Below, piece by piece: positions 40,755-54,540 of a stretch of 64,000 bases of DNA. The stretch lies in assembly GCA_018881555.1 (NCBI GenBank), contig JACAXG010000012.1:13550181-13614180 (forward strand), read 5' to 3'. The stretch is from Amblyornis subalaris. Its lineage: Eukaryota > Chordata > Aves > Passeriformes > Ptilonorhynchidae. The notes beneath the pieces are model-generated. The model was not told where the DNA came from. It saw only the letters and a list, made by a program, of their open reading frames with translations, and searched no databases. Position 1 is the first letter of the stretch. Each line of letters begins with the position of its first letter. The position numbers and the translations under genes are program-made.

Positions 40755-41714
40755 GGCTAATCTATGCTGTTTCAGCCTAATTACTCTCTTTGCTCCAAAA
40801 GTTGGTGTTTTTTTTCCCAAAAGAGATTAAAATGGAATTTATTCTTCAAAATTTTGAGTTTCTAGTTGTCTGTCAGGTCTACTGAATGAAACCTTGTAGC
40901 ACAGTAATATGAACACAGCAGAAAATTCAAGGCTAAGTCAGACTTGCTCTTCCAGCATTTATTCTGCATTTTGTATGTTACGCTAATTGAGGCTGTTAGC
41001 TAATGACTTCAGTATGCTGTTAGCAATTTGAGGTTTTCCTTTGTGAAGACTAAACTAAATCACCTCTAAATCTAAAGGAAGGCTATACAGTGACGTGGAA
41101 AGGGACAGTTAGGTTCTAAACACAGCTTTATCAACACTCATCCTCCTTGAGTGAAGGAATACTGCCTACTCCAGAGTTTAGCACCATTAAAAAATCATCA
41201 GGAGATCACATTCCTTAAGCTAGTTAGAGGTTTACCACCTTGTCCTTAAGGATGCTTTAGTACACCTAGACATCCCAAATGATGAAGACAACTCATGCAA
41301 AACTACATCTGTTACAGTGAAGGCTTCTCTTATGATAAAAACATCTGGATCCGTGTAAGGGACTGGAAGCTTCCTTTTTCACTCTATACAGGCTCCACTG
41401 TTTTTCCTTCTCACCTTAGATAAATGCAAGCACCACTTTGTAAGAGGAAAAAAGAAAAATGAAAAAGCTTGTCTTTTTGTAACCCTAAGTAACAGATTTT
41501 TTCCTTTCCAATTTCAACATAATAAGCATCCAGTATTACCACGTAAATTAAAACTAAAGACAGAAAGGAAGTGGGGAAGAAAAAAAATCTTGCATTAATC
41601 CCACAGGTGGGGTTAAAGATGCCAAGACAGAGTTTCAGATTAATGCCATTTACAGCATATTAGCCTAGCCCTATGGAACCATAAGATCACATCAGCACAC
41701 CAGGCTTTGTTCAA

Positions 41715-41737
41715 GAAATAAATAAATAAACAAACAA
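41715..41737 (+). repeat. (AATA)n/(AACA)n low-complexity tract
   Basis: Three AATA-type units followed by two AACA-type units. Confidence 0.9.
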
Positions 41738-42524
41738 TTCACAAGGCAGTTTTTCATTAGATATTTGGCATGCTAGTGAGAGTAATCAGAGAATATAGAT
41801 ACAAACAACAGTTTTCTATTCATTCCCTCTCTTCTTTCCCAAAAAACAAGATACTGGAAGAGTGCTCACTGTAAGTGAACGTATCTAATAATTTTCACAA
41901 TGCAAGGACTAAAATTTGAGGCTTTATTCTTCAGCAGAAAGGCAAAAGGAAAAAAAAAAGGCAAATAAGTGAAGCTCATACAGTCTCTTACACAAAGACT
42001 GACTGTCCCATGTGACAAGCACAAGCAGAAAGGGCCCATTTATATTTCTCTGTCACCAACAATCACAGCTGAAATGTATCTTTAGGAGCCTGATCTGAAG
42101 TTCAGATGACTTTCAGTATACTGCTCATTCTGCAGAACTCATATTTCTGGGTTGTTTCTCATGTCTCCCAATTTATGCAATAGACCAACTTAATCTGATG
42201 CATGAGACCACCAGGGCAAGGGCTGAAGACATACCAAATGCTGCCTTGAAACACCACCTCTGTCTAGACAAGACTTATCTTTATGTTAAAAACAAGCCCC
42301 CCAAAAGGCCAAGAAAACCCACTAAAACCCCAAATAAATCCAAAACAACTTGCAAAATCCCAGCAACCTGTTTACGTAAGACTTACATTAAGCTAAGAGG
42401 CTGAAGCTCACAGCTTGTGGCATAATATCAGACCATCTAGCTATTTCTGATGTATTTCTCAGAAATATTTTAGTCAAGAAACTTCAGCATCAGCTATGAT
42501 GCTTTACACATGCCAGAGCATCAT

Positions 42525-42539
42525 GTTACACAGTGTAAC
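42525..42539. promoter_or_regulatory. Palindrome resembling a steroid-receptor element
   Basis: GTTACACAGTGTAAC is a perfect 15-base inverted repeat around a single A. Read as GTTACA-nnn-TGTAAC it has the three-base spacing of glucocorticoid, androgen and progesterone receptor elements, and GTTACA is a known variant half site. A PAR-bZIP type site is another reading. No other evidence of function is visible. Confidence 0.3.
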
Positions 42540-45500
42540 TCCCCACTTAGACTCTGAGAGCACAGCCCATGTTGTTTAATACTGCTCATGACAGAGTATG
42601 AGAACACATCATTCTCTCACCCCACACTCCTTTATTCAATCACATGCCTTGTATCAAAAATCCAATTATATTCTTACAACATAAACCACACAGATTAAAA
42701 TTCTACTTCCTCTTGAGAGAAAAGAATTAAAAGGGTTTGTAAGGAAGTCAGTTAATAAAACAAAAATATCATGGTACTTTGTGCTCGGTAACTCTTGCTA
42801 TGATTTCATCAGGAACAAATCCATACCTAGCTACTTGTGTATCTTCAGCACATAGTGTTTGTCAAGTTCTAGAAGGGATTTCCCCTTCCCAACTCCCCAG
42901 ATCAATCTGTAATTTAAACCAGTAACCCAAATCATACAGCAAATCTTAACCACAGAGTCCTACTTATCTCAAAATCCATCTGACCAGCCATCTGATAGTG
43001 GCTCCTTCTACCAGTATGCAACAAATTGAATGGAAATGAAAACAGCGGAACAAATTCAACAGAAATTCAGACATGTAACTTTTTAAGCACTACACTTCTC
43101 TAACAAACTGACCCAGTAACAAAGGCAGATTTCTGTTCTCTCTCAAAGCACTGATCACAAACTCACTCTGAACAGACTAATCTGAAGACTGATCATCTAA
43201 AGCACTGACAATCACATCTGCACATTCTGTGGTCTAACCCATTTTAGCACTGAAATAAAAAGTAAAGCAACAGATAAGATAATCAGCCTGCGCAAGTGAG
43301 ATAAATAATATTCAAGAAAATGCACACTGAGGAATGGTGAATTAATAATGAAAATTGACATACATATGAAGATATGTGCTGGTTAAAAAGATCTTAACAA
43401 CACTGGTTAAGATGAATAGAATAAAGATTAGCTTTCACTATTCCACAATGATTATGGTTTCATGTGCCCTGAAGTGACAACAGAATTCAAATGGCAAAAG
43501 GACTCAAAGTGTTTACAGATTTTCTCCTATGTAAACAGCACACTAAAATCTCCTGTAATATTTCTGATCCAACAACAAATACAAATTAACTCTATTTACA
43601 TCAGAACACCAGTATAAGGGATTAGCTGTTAGTAAGCATATTTATATGATCATATGTAGATATACAGATATATAAACCAAAAAAGGTTATTACTGAACCT
43701 GATCTAATGGTTCCCTCCTCTCCACGTGTCTTGCATCTCACCTCAATGGTATCTCTCAAAAAGTTCAGAAAGACAATTATTGGATCATAAAATGTAACTC
43801 ATAAAATAAGTTTTAAATCTCCAATCCATACTTGCATATAGTGCTAATACTCTGGACATCAGTTTTATCTGGCCTAATGCTTGGTCAGACATGAACCAAG
43901 AGATGATTTGAAGTACAGTTGAACCTTTGCATTTAAACCCCTAGATGAAAAATTTGCCAGTGCCAAGGACTAATTAACTCCCAAGTGTTGAATGCATATA
44001 AGAATTTTGGTGATATGTTCTCTGGGACACAAATCTGCTACAACTGTGCCAAGAATTTCAAAGGCTCCCACGAGCTCTTTTTGCAAATCACTTAAGTGCC
44101 TTCTTTGGGCAACTTAAACACGTTACACAGGGGCTTTGTGTATGTTTACTGTCTACACAATATGTTGAATAATATCATCAAATGCATTAACAATCATTTT
44201 TCCCAAATATTACACATTAAAATACAAGTTTTCATAAGCAGAGGCGTTTCCTCNAAAGTTATGAGATGTGGAGAAATAAATCAGAAAATACAATTTTCAG
44301 TGGCCTGAAGAGGTCCATGTTGAAAAAACGTATCAACATCCACCCAGAAACTAAATGCTTTCCAATGCAAAAAGTGATGTGTTCACCACAGCACGCTGGG
44401 CACAGAAAAGCTCAGCAGTCCTTGCCCTATGGGCTTTTCCACCTGGGATAAGGTCCACAGATCATTTTTCACACTTGTCACAGGAATTTGTACTCTGCCA
44501 CCTGAACTCAATATCCAAGAGAATGGTCTTTTTCACCAGTAAGAAAAATCAGTATTTCTGGGATCCAGCCAGTGAAGTCATGCAAAGACATAATAGTGAT
44601 AGTTAATTACTTGCTAATCATGCCTTGACAAATGCCAGCAGAAATATTGTATTTATTCTTTTAATTGACATTAGACATTCATTGTTACAATAACAAAAAT
44701 TTAATACAAATAATTCCAGCAGACTGTCTCTAACTGGCAAAGACTTGAAAACAAGCTCTTTTTTGTGTCTGCAGCTTGAAGAGATGATTTCACAAACACC
44801 ATGCTGTTCAGAGCTGATGTGAAAATGAGAAAGAAGTACAGAATTTGAGAGAGGCCATATGGCAAAAGTTAAATATTTTGGTGTCAAAATACCCCTCATA
44901 CCTTAATTCAAACTCATGTTCTTCACACTTTTGAGACATTAGATCCAGAGACTGGTCATAACTGTACAATTTTTCCACCAATTTTTATGGACAATGGTAA
45001 ATGAATTATTTTTTCTTGACAAGTGTGACATTTCAAAGCTGCCTTTCACCAGAGAGCTCTCTGTAGTTCTCGAAAGACAAAGAGACTGCATATTTCCTTT
45101 ATACACGTACTTAGGCAATCGGAAAACATTCCAAATTATTTCAGAATTAATAAGACAAGTTTTATGTAAGTATCAGCAGAATTTTATTCCCAGGCTCACT
45201 TATGCTTAAAGAGTTCTAAAACCTGAATATGCTCAATATAAAAAGTTTAACATTTACATCCCAGTTGACAAGGACCTTGTGTTAAATTAAGGAACAACAA
45301 AATAGCTGGTGTTTCTATGAGCATGGGTTAGAACTGGATATGCTACCAAACACATGTAGCTAGATTTTTACTGGGCCATAACTAATCATCATTGTCATAC
45401 ACTGTGCTCTCTGCCTCCATAACACTGCCTGTCATCAATATCTATTAGCAGAAAGCTGCAATATAAACATTNATAAAGCAGACACAATACACCAGCTAAA

Positions 45501-45689
45501 CCACTAACGCATGTAATTGCTAACACAGAGCCATATGCTGAAAATTCATCTCTCTTTACATTTAACTTTTACAACCTAGGCAAATCAGACAACTGTCTAG
45601 CCCCCAGTCTTCCAAAATTGCTTACTGAATAGAAAACTGTGATCAGCTGCCAGTTCAATTGTTTTTACAACATTCTAACCAAAACAAAC

Positions 45690-45850
45690 GAGGTCTGTTG
45701 CCCTGACTTGTGAGAGAGCTCCAATAAATGCCAATTATAAGAGCAATTAGGGGATCAAATCTGACATCACAGGTTTCTCTATAAGATATTAGCTCAGTGA
45801 CTTTTTGATGAGCTAATTAGTCATGGACACTGAACAAGAAACAGATGATC
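45690..45850. promoter_or_regulatory. Candidate conserved non-coding element
   Basis: CAATTA occurs at 45732-45737 and again at 45744-45749, and the palindrome CTAATTAG lies at 45813-45820, with a TGACATCA core between. The stretch has no coding potential and a compact mix of motifs typical of developmental enhancers. This is a judgement from sequence texture; conservation was not tested. Confidence 0.25.
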
Positions 45851-48800
45851 CAAAAGCAATGATTCTGCAAAAATGTTTGCTGTCAAACCCCATAAGGGCA
45901 AAACCCTAGCTTTCCAATAGGAATTATGAGTGTCAACTCCTTCAACTATACTAACAATAACAAATTATGAACAAGAACATATGAAGTATTCCAAGCATGA
46001 TCAGCTTCTGCAAAGTTCTTACACATCCTGTATTTACCAATACTCCCTCTGGCAGAAGCTATGTTGTTGATCAAATATGAGATAAGTGCCCAACAGCAAG
46101 ACAGAACGAATTCTCCCATAAGATAGTGAACTTGCCTCTTCTTAAAAGAGTAGAAGACATAAAAGGAAGGGGATCCTTCAGTTGAAAATTCCTATCACAA
46201 AAAGGCCACCAGCACATCACAGGAGGAGAAAGGGACTTTAAGTATTTCTGGCAACTGAATCTGAAGTCCTCTGCTGTAAAATGGCAAAATGCTGTCTATA
46301 TGCTCTTAATTGGAATTCCTTTACATGTAGCAATAATGACAGTATATGATTATGCAGTGATACACTTCCTGTAGGCCATTGCCTTGTTCAGTACACGAAA
46401 CAGATGCAGTTTACCAAATGAGCATCTCGTCTGATGGTCCTTTGCAAAGCCTGGTGCATTATTTACCACAAACTCCTCAAAGTGCAGCCTGAAGCCAAAG
46501 GATGCTCACAAGAGAAAGCTCTCTGGCAGCTCTCACCAGAGTACTCTATGGTCCAGAAACTTAAATGTATTTCAAATCTCAATTTCAAAACTAGTGCTGT
46601 CCTCATTTTACATTTAGTCAGTGTGGCTATTCAACATAACAGAACTGGGAGTCCCAATCTGAAATGATCAAACATTTTGCTGTCTACTCTAGTGAGAGGC
46701 TTAAACTCAGCTACATTCGAACTGATTTGCTGCAGGTGCGGTAAAACCTGTCGGAAACTACAGAAACAACCTGTCAAGGAAACATGCAAGCCCTCAGGTG
46801 TTATTTCCTAAAGAGCTATAAAATGTGGAGTACTTTATGATCAAAGCAAGCTGCCCTTGATTTCAGGTACGAGAGTCAGCACTTCCTCAAATCACAGTCA
46901 AGAGCTAAAGGCAGGTATTCCTAACATCAGCAAAAAGCTTCTTAGCACCTTGACCACTATCAAATAAGAAAAATGGGGTGGGAATCACATTCTCCAGAAT
47001 GATATTTGACTGGTTAAGTTCCATTTCAGGCTCTGGAGAGGGCAACACGTTTTCAAGGATAACTTGTTTTCCTATGTCTTCCTATCATATGCAAGATAAA
47101 CCCTTTCTGTTTATGTCTGTGAGCATGCTGGCATACACGTGTACACAGACCTTTAAAAAAAAAAGGCCACCCCATAGAGAACCCACGTTAAATTCTTAGG
47201 CTACTCCTCACACAGAGGCAGCCCAAAGCAAATCAGGCCATGCAGATAGAACTTTTACATCAAGCCACAGATTTCCTCAGCCTAACATATGGGCATAACC
47301 CTTTTTCCTCATGAAAACTACAACCTACTAGCTAATATGAAAATGTACCTAAAGGCCTCTCTCAACATGTTTCTCCAAATTACTTATGACTAAGTTACTC
47401 AAGATGTCTTATGACATGTCAAATATCTTACGACACAAGCGTTAGAAAGTCTAATAAAACTCTAGCAATAGTTTCTGTCAAGAAGCTGTGAAGAGACTCT
47501 GACCATGCTCATGTACTAACAACTGATGTAGAGACAACCAGACATTGCACCAAGAAATACAGAAATATACATGGAATAAGCAGAGAGGCAGCAATATACA
47601 GGCACAACATGGAAACCNGAGATTTTCATGGCTTGCATTTCAACATCCCATTCAGGACTGACGCCATGAAACCCACACGACCTCTGAAAACTTCAGACTG
47701 TTTATGACCCCGTCTCAAACACCCTCCCACTCCTGAATTGTCTTAAGAGTGTATTAAAGCATGATAGCATGTCTCTGGAGGTATACACACAGTATTTCTG
47801 GAATGGAGCTGCTTCTCATCTGGTTTGCTTAAACCGGAAGCTGCTGTGTTCAGATGTGTCTGCACTCTTTAGTGTGCAAGTTCATAACCTCAAGAATAGG
47901 ACTGTACATTTTTTCTCAATTTAGAAGACTCCTCATAGAGTCACAAAAGTTGTCATTATATGCATTGTTATATTTCCACACTTCTTTACTCCTATTAAGC
48001 CATCAGTATCCATGTGATACTGCTGCACTGAGTGTTAGGGTTCAACAAACGGAACCAAAAAGAAGCACAAAAAAAGCACCACATGCACTATTGAAAAATC
48101 TTGCAGGAACTTAAAGATATTAATTTCAGCAGAAGACTTTTGTATAGTGTAACTCCAACAACCAATTCAAGAAGCAGTAAAAAACCAAAAGAGACAACAA
48201 AACAAGATTATATTGGCTTTACTGCTTTACAAATCCAGAACTTCATTAAGACACACCACATACACAGCCGTCCACCTTTACAAAACCACAAACTACTCAG
48301 ATTTATCTTAACAAAAGCAGCTCCTTAAATGAATCACAAACACCTCAAGTAGTATATTAGCCTATTCATTATTGTCACTGAACACAATGACATACTTGCT
48401 ATCTAGCATGGAAGAACCTGCGTTATATAGAATAGAACTGCGTATTCTGGATTTATAAAAACCAACTCATCTTCTTTTTGGGGACTGAATGCTTTTTATT
48501 AAAGCTTACAAACATGAAAAGTAAAACAGACTACTTGCTTTAACTAACAAATTATTTTTTAAAGTAACCAGGATCTAGGTTATCAAGTCAATATCAAGTT
48601 GAAATAATGAAATGTAAGTAAGAATAGACATTTTACATAATTTTTTTACAGTAATATACAACTCAGCTAGTCACACTGATAAAAGTTACCTAGAACCCAA
48701 ATACTGAATTGTGTGCTCATGTAGGATATAATATGCAGAGAGGCATAAAAATATTTTCTGTTTTCAAGCAATAAATATAAATTCAAGTTGTGTCAACAAC

Positions 48801-49156
48801 GTAACCAATGGACTAAACAGATGTAGGTGCATGAAGCTTAAAGGAAAAACCTTTACTTCTCCACCACAAATTTCCCAGTTTGCCTCATCAAAACATCTAC
48901 TTTGTTCACTTGCGCAGTTTAAACTAGGGGCTGTCTTTAAAATCTTGTTTCATCACAAGAAAATCTTCCATCATATTCAATACATTTTCGGTTGAGAGCT
49001 CTATACAATCCCATATATTATCCTTTCACAGATATCACCATATTTAATGTGCATTTTAGGACTGGAAAAGAAGCAGGACACCGCACTGATGATGATACTA
49101 TTATTTCAAAGTCGAGGACATCAGGATAAACATATTGCGTTCACTCATACTGGATA

Positions 49157-49198
49157 TAAAACAAACAAACTAAATCAAACCAAACAACCAAACAAAAT
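49157..49198 (+). repeat. AAAC/AACC low-complexity tract
   Basis: Imperfect repeats of AAAC and AACC units with occasional T. Confidence 0.85.
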
Positions 49199-52036
49199 CC
49201 CTCCCACAACTATGATTGTTGCTATGACAGAAGTGATAGCACAGATTTATGGGGGTTTTTTACTTGAATGGTTGTTTCCTCCTTGAACTGGAAAAACAGA
49301 AAAAGACGTACTTTAAGCATATTGGCCCTAATGGTTAACATAAATCTGCAAAGGACTTGCTGAAACTTGAGATATCATTGCTTCACATCTTAGAGTCCTA
49401 CTTGGTCTTTAGACCAGCAGTGTATTTCAGCTAAAATTATACAGCGTTTTTTTCAGGACATTTGTATTTCTCATCACAGAAAAGAACAATAATAGGAAGA
49501 CCCTCCTTTGTGAAACATATTAAGTATCAAAAAACCACAAAAGGCTAAAAATATCCCATTACATGACATCATTGCAATGCAGCAAATAAAAGGAAAATAA
49601 TTTTGAACAGGACTCATCTTTTCATCCAGAGAACACCAGCTCACACTTAAACCCAGGAGGTTTTGGTACGTCTTTATCACCTATGATCTACATCATACCA
49701 TAAAAACCAGTTTGGAAATCCAAGTATGTGAAGAATTACAAAATGGTCAGAGGAAAAGAGTATTTATGAAACATTGTAGAAATGGAAATTGCATCCTCAA
49801 GCCAGTGCTGGTTTCCTTGTTTTCTCCTGAGCAATCACAGGTAGGGATCAGGCAGAATGACCAAATGTGGAGACATTCCTTCAGANTTCCAATTCTTGCT
49901 TTCATCAATTAAGTCATCACTAAATTCTGTAAATGAACTGGGAGATGCAGAAGGACATACACATTCAGTTTCAATGCAAGAAGGAAAACACTAGAGTGAC
50001 ATTGAGCTGTAGAAATCAGCAAACAAAATAGCAAGAATCCATGACCAAGTCCTGCATTTGCCAGGTTAAAAATGTGCTGGAGAAATAGAGATATAAAGGT
50101 AATAATGGAGAATATAAAAAGAAAAAAAAGTCAGCAGCTGAAACAGGTAACTGAAAAGAACATATGAAAGCAAAATTTAATGTTTTAAAATTTTATCCAA
50201 TTAAAATTAATCATAGGAGAAAAAAGAAATCCCTCCAGGCACAGACAAAATTAACAAGCATCAAACAAAAAGCAACAGAATTACTGTATAGAAAAGGTAC
50301 ATATGAAACAGACACAGTTGATGAAGCAACCCAGTGAAAGACAAGATCCTAAAATTCTTTCATGTAATAACCTTCAAAGCCTCTAGACAGACATTACTAC
50401 AGAGCTGCTTGCAAGGGAAGAACAGAGACAACACATGAGATTTTCTCCCTTAGCTTTTGTTTTCATTTATTGAGAGCACAAAATCATACCAAACCATAAA
50501 ATCCCTCAAAAATAAATANTAAAAAACTCCTGTCAAGCCTGGATCTTGTGCAGGTACAGGAAAGGGTCATTTAGAACACTGCTGAACAAAGAATATTGAA
50601 ATCACATCTGAACACAACCTAACTATCCAGTTTTAAAGCTCTCCAGATTTCTGAGGGTAGTTTTAACAATAAAAATTGACTGCAGATCCTGGGAGCATAT
50701 AGAATGCAGAGGTCATCAAGAGCAAACTGAGAATTCCAACAGAAAAACAAGTAAGCTATTTGATTGATAGCCCACTCTCAAAAAATCTGGAACACTGAAG
50801 AGATGTAGGCAAAAAGGAAATTTATACATACTGTACATGTATTGGATGTATCATGCCAATTCTGCTGAAGCTCAACTGAGTAGAAGATTGTCTACTGAAA
50901 AAAGCAGACTGAAGAGGGCTAAAACAAACATTTCAAGACAACAGAATGTGATAAAATGTGAAATACAAAAGAAATTATAGAGATAGACTGAATTGCGTGA
51001 ACATGATAAAGAACAACATTGAAATTCACTGTTGTGCACCTGTAAGGCCACTCCAAAATAAAGTGCTGGAAAGGTTTCATCCATTATGACAGGGCTTAAT
51101 GGATAAATTTTTAGTACCAAGAAAAAAATCTATTCATCAGAGGTTTTATTGCAGGTAACTGTCAGTAAAAATCAGCAGACTTAGGTGATGAGCAAGACTT
51201 CACTGTTTCTACCACATCATCTTCCAGTCAGCTGCATGTCTCCTACAGGGACACTGAGGTCAATTTCTTTTCTAGCCGTTCATCAGATTTTGTGAAACAC
51301 ATGAAAATTTTATTGNAGCATGCCAACAGTTTCAAAATCATTGCCAGGGAGAGAAGCAAAAGAAAAAATAAGACTACTCTCCTGCAGCCCAATTCCACTA
51401 GAGACTAGTTTGAAAAAAACCAGTTTAAATGGGCTACCTTCTTTTCAAAGATCAGTCCCTTGAGCACCTGAATCCTTCTCTATTCAAGCACCAGCAACGC
51501 CATCAACCGTAAAAAGATCTGCCAAAAGACAATTAAGTTCTGGCATGTTGTTCTATGCTATGATAAACCTTACAAAAGTGGAGATTCAAAGTCAAAATTC
51601 TATCTTTAGCAATAGCATATTTTAATTGGGGGTAAGTGGGAGACAACAGTCACTGGACAAGCCAGAGCTACCACACTGTTTCCTGCAATTTCTGTTTCTT
51701 TTCTGTTATTAATAGATAAGCTGAGCTCTGGTGCATTCAAAAGTCAATACATTCTTCACTTTAAAGAGACATAAGAACTAAGACAAAAAAGCTTTTCTGT
51801 TTGCTTTGTGTTTGTTTGTGGTTTTTTTTCTGATAGAGCTCAGCAGGAAAACAAAACAAACCTCCCTAATATACACACATAAGAATCAGAATTTACGACA
51901 AAGCTAAACAAACTGGATATAGCAACAACAAGCTTTCTGGTTTTCCACACTACAGCACTGTTCATCCTCACTTATTAAAGTGGCTGTGCCTTGAAGGGCA
52001 TAAAAGTAGATAGAGACTATGTTCATTAGGATAAAT

Positions 52037-52054
52037 CTGTTCTGGTCAGAACAG
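52037..52054. repeat. Perfect 18-base inverted repeat
   Basis: Arms CTGTTCTG (52037-52044) and CAGAACAG (52047-52054) pair completely around a two-base centre. The arms hold TGTTCT and AGAACA, steroid-receptor half sites in everted orientation, which is not the canonical arrangement. Too short for an RNA gene. Confidence 0.85.
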
Positions 52055-53742
52055 TGATGAGCTGTTGAAAAAACTTGTGTGTATCAAACCAATACCTAGT
52101 TTTTAAATCTGCTTGGAAAAGCAACTCTATTGCATCTTGATCTGTTGCTCCACAGTCAGACTGAACACATATAAATAAACTTATTCCTCCCACTTCTTCG
52201 TCATACTTGATCCGGTTCCCAATGCCATACCAAAAATACCTGAGCCAGTACCCACTGAAAGGTGTACTAGACAGGAAAAGGGTGGCAACATATAGGGAAA
52301 GGCTCCAACCACCAGTGGCATCATTTCTGTCTGAAATGACTTACAGAACTACAGTGTGAGCATCTAACCCAGGTACACCCTGAGAACTCAGAGCACAGAC
52401 ACGAGCAAGATTCCTACATCCATACAAAACAGAACTGATAGCCATATAATCCCAGTCATTCACAATGGAGTTTTTCATATGCCAGCTCTTGCACTAGCCA
52501 GTACTTTGCCATGTATACGTACAGATTTTCCTAATATCCACATGCGAGGGCAGACTCAAATAATTGACACACTTCCAGGTAAGTGACAAGAAAGAACAGA
52601 GCAGACAGCACTCTCCCTACCCTTCATCCCCCCACAGTGTCAGAGGCTCAGAGTACAGTTAATAAGTTGATTTCTCCAGACATGTTACAAATGCATTTGA
52701 GCTGCAACATCTCTTTACAGATCTTACCTTGTAAAATGTTCCTAGCTATATAGTGAAACACAAATTTCAGAAACCTGTCAAGATATGTCACAATTCAAGA
52801 AAGTTTGTCAGCTAAGAAGAAATACACTTGATTCTACCTTACACAAACACTTCCAGGGACTTATATTTGTATCACATCTTCCAAAAAGCAGCTGAAATAA
52901 TAGGCAATTGAATAATGCTGTCTGGGGGGAAAAGAAGTATTTAGACCATAAACAAACAGGATCAAATTACCCAGAAATACACATGCCTTGCAGCTAGCAC
53001 AAGAAACACCACAGCAAATAAAATATATAAATATTCTTCAAGAGCATCTGGCAAAATTCACCATAATGAATTCAAAATATTCAAGCAATTATTTCCAGCC
53101 AACCACTTATTTCTTTCAGAACTGAGATCTTTAGCATTTTATTATGTTCTTTACTGTCAAGGCATATTTCTTCAGTAGTTTGACTTTTTTTTTTGCCCCT
53201 GCCATTTGACTAAGCAACTAAGTAACTTATTCAGAAAAGTAACTTCCAGACGACCTAGCAAATGGAATTGATTTGGATTAAATAGCAACAGATTATTTCA
53301 GTGGTTAAGTAGTCATGGGTATGCCAGCAACCCAACACTTCTCAAATATATTCCACTAATCCTATTAAGTATGCTTTTACTTATCTTTCACTAAACATCT
53401 ATTTTATGGTCCATTTCTTCATACTTTTTTATCACGGCTCAGTTACAACGTCAAAAAACTTGAAATCCCAAACTGAAAAGCACAGAGTCACAACACAGAT
53501 AATTTTCTGAGTAAGAAGTACATAAGGCACTGCGGTGGAATCATTAGTGTTTACAACTATAATCATATTTACTGTTTTCCATCTTTTATATGACAGATTT
53601 GTTACAGTTGAAAGCCTTCCCTTCGGGCCCTTTTAAAGAAGCACATATATCCCACAGGTACGCCATATCCCATAAAGTTGTCTGAGTGAGGCGCAACAGA
53701 ACCGTTCTCATAAAAGGTTCATAGAGTGTTTTGAGGATGCAA

Positions 53743-53784
53743 GGGCAGGAGAAGGAAAGGAACAAGGAAAAAGGAAGGAAAAGG
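53743..53784 (+). repeat. Polypurine GGAA-rich tract
   Basis: Almost pure purine with five GGAA cores. GGAA is the core of ETS-family binding sites, and long polypurine tracts can form triplex DNA. No further support for function. Confidence 0.8.
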
Positions 53785-54188
53785 TGTGCATGCAGAAGAT
53801 GGAAACTATACCTCTAGTTTAGAGCTAAAAGGATTTAAACTCATCTAAACCAAAAATCTTTTCCATTCCTCAGCTTTTGCTTATTTTTCTGACTCATTAC
53901 TCAAAAATTTCCTAGATCATAATCAAGCCTAACAATGCTCCAGAGGAAATGCAACTCCAAAATGGGAAGGAGGAGAAAATCTTATTTAGGAATTCTTCAT
54001 AAGTCATTAAATTATAATAACTCAGGATATCCTCCAGGAATGGTAAGAAAAATGCTACATAATACAGTGCAATATCCTTAAGTCATCAAAACATAACTTG
54101 ACTCTGAATTCTGGATGTCAAGAGCTTAGACAATGATTATTCAGTCTTATATTGCACTTCAGTTTGAAGCACCCCAGCTTCCTCCCAG

Positions 54189-54540
54189 AGTGGGGTTTGG
54201 AACGAAGATTCAAGACAACTATCACAAATGAGGAATTCCTTAAACGTATCAGTGAATCAGTGGCCACCAAAGATATCTGGATACATGAAGTATATGAAAC
54301 ACACAGAGTCTCCTCCCCAAGAAGTCTGTTGTCAGAGAGCCTCCAGAGGAAGAAGCTTTCTACACCATTTTAAATTATCACCTTGGCTAACTCTAGGTTA
54401 TACATGTTGCACTTCATCAAAAGCCTCATCTGTGAGCCCTTGAAAGTTATTCATTTTACCCACACAATACCACCTCCCACTCGTATTAGCTCTACATCAT
54501 TTTCTTATCTGGCTTCGAATAAAACATGCAAATAAATGAT
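54189..54540 (+). other. Candidate 3'-terminal exon (unconfirmed)
   Basis: A strong acceptor-like sequence, AGCTTCCTCCCAG, ends at 54188. An open frame continues to a TAA at 54371-54373, about 60 residues after the acceptor, rich in charged residues (TNEEFLKRISES near its start). Polyadenylation signals AATAAA follow at 54518-54523 and 54531-54536, with T-rich sequence beyond. The order acceptor, open frame, stop, poly(A) signals is that of a terminal exon on the plus strand, opposite to the gene inferred at the CpG island. No family is recognised and upstream partner exons were not found, so it may be chance. Confidence 0.15.

Larger units (their letters stand above)
40451..52578. other. Non-coding AT-rich DNA with candidate regulatory stretches
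   Basis: No recognisable gene. Two stretches, about 40.70-41.05 kb and 45.69-45.85 kb, are dense in homeodomain-type cores and look like conserved non-coding elements. Single palindromic sites resembling nuclear-receptor or NK-2 sites are listed separately. Low-complexity AATA/AACA and AAAC tracts occur at 41715-41737 and 49157-49198. The remainder shows nothing notable. Confidence 0.65.

Noticed and set aside
52460..52580. Possible plus-strand exon ending at CCAG/GTAAGT near 52579
   Set aside because: The donor matches consensus perfectly, but the open frame before it is only about 39 codons, with no acceptor tract and no motif.
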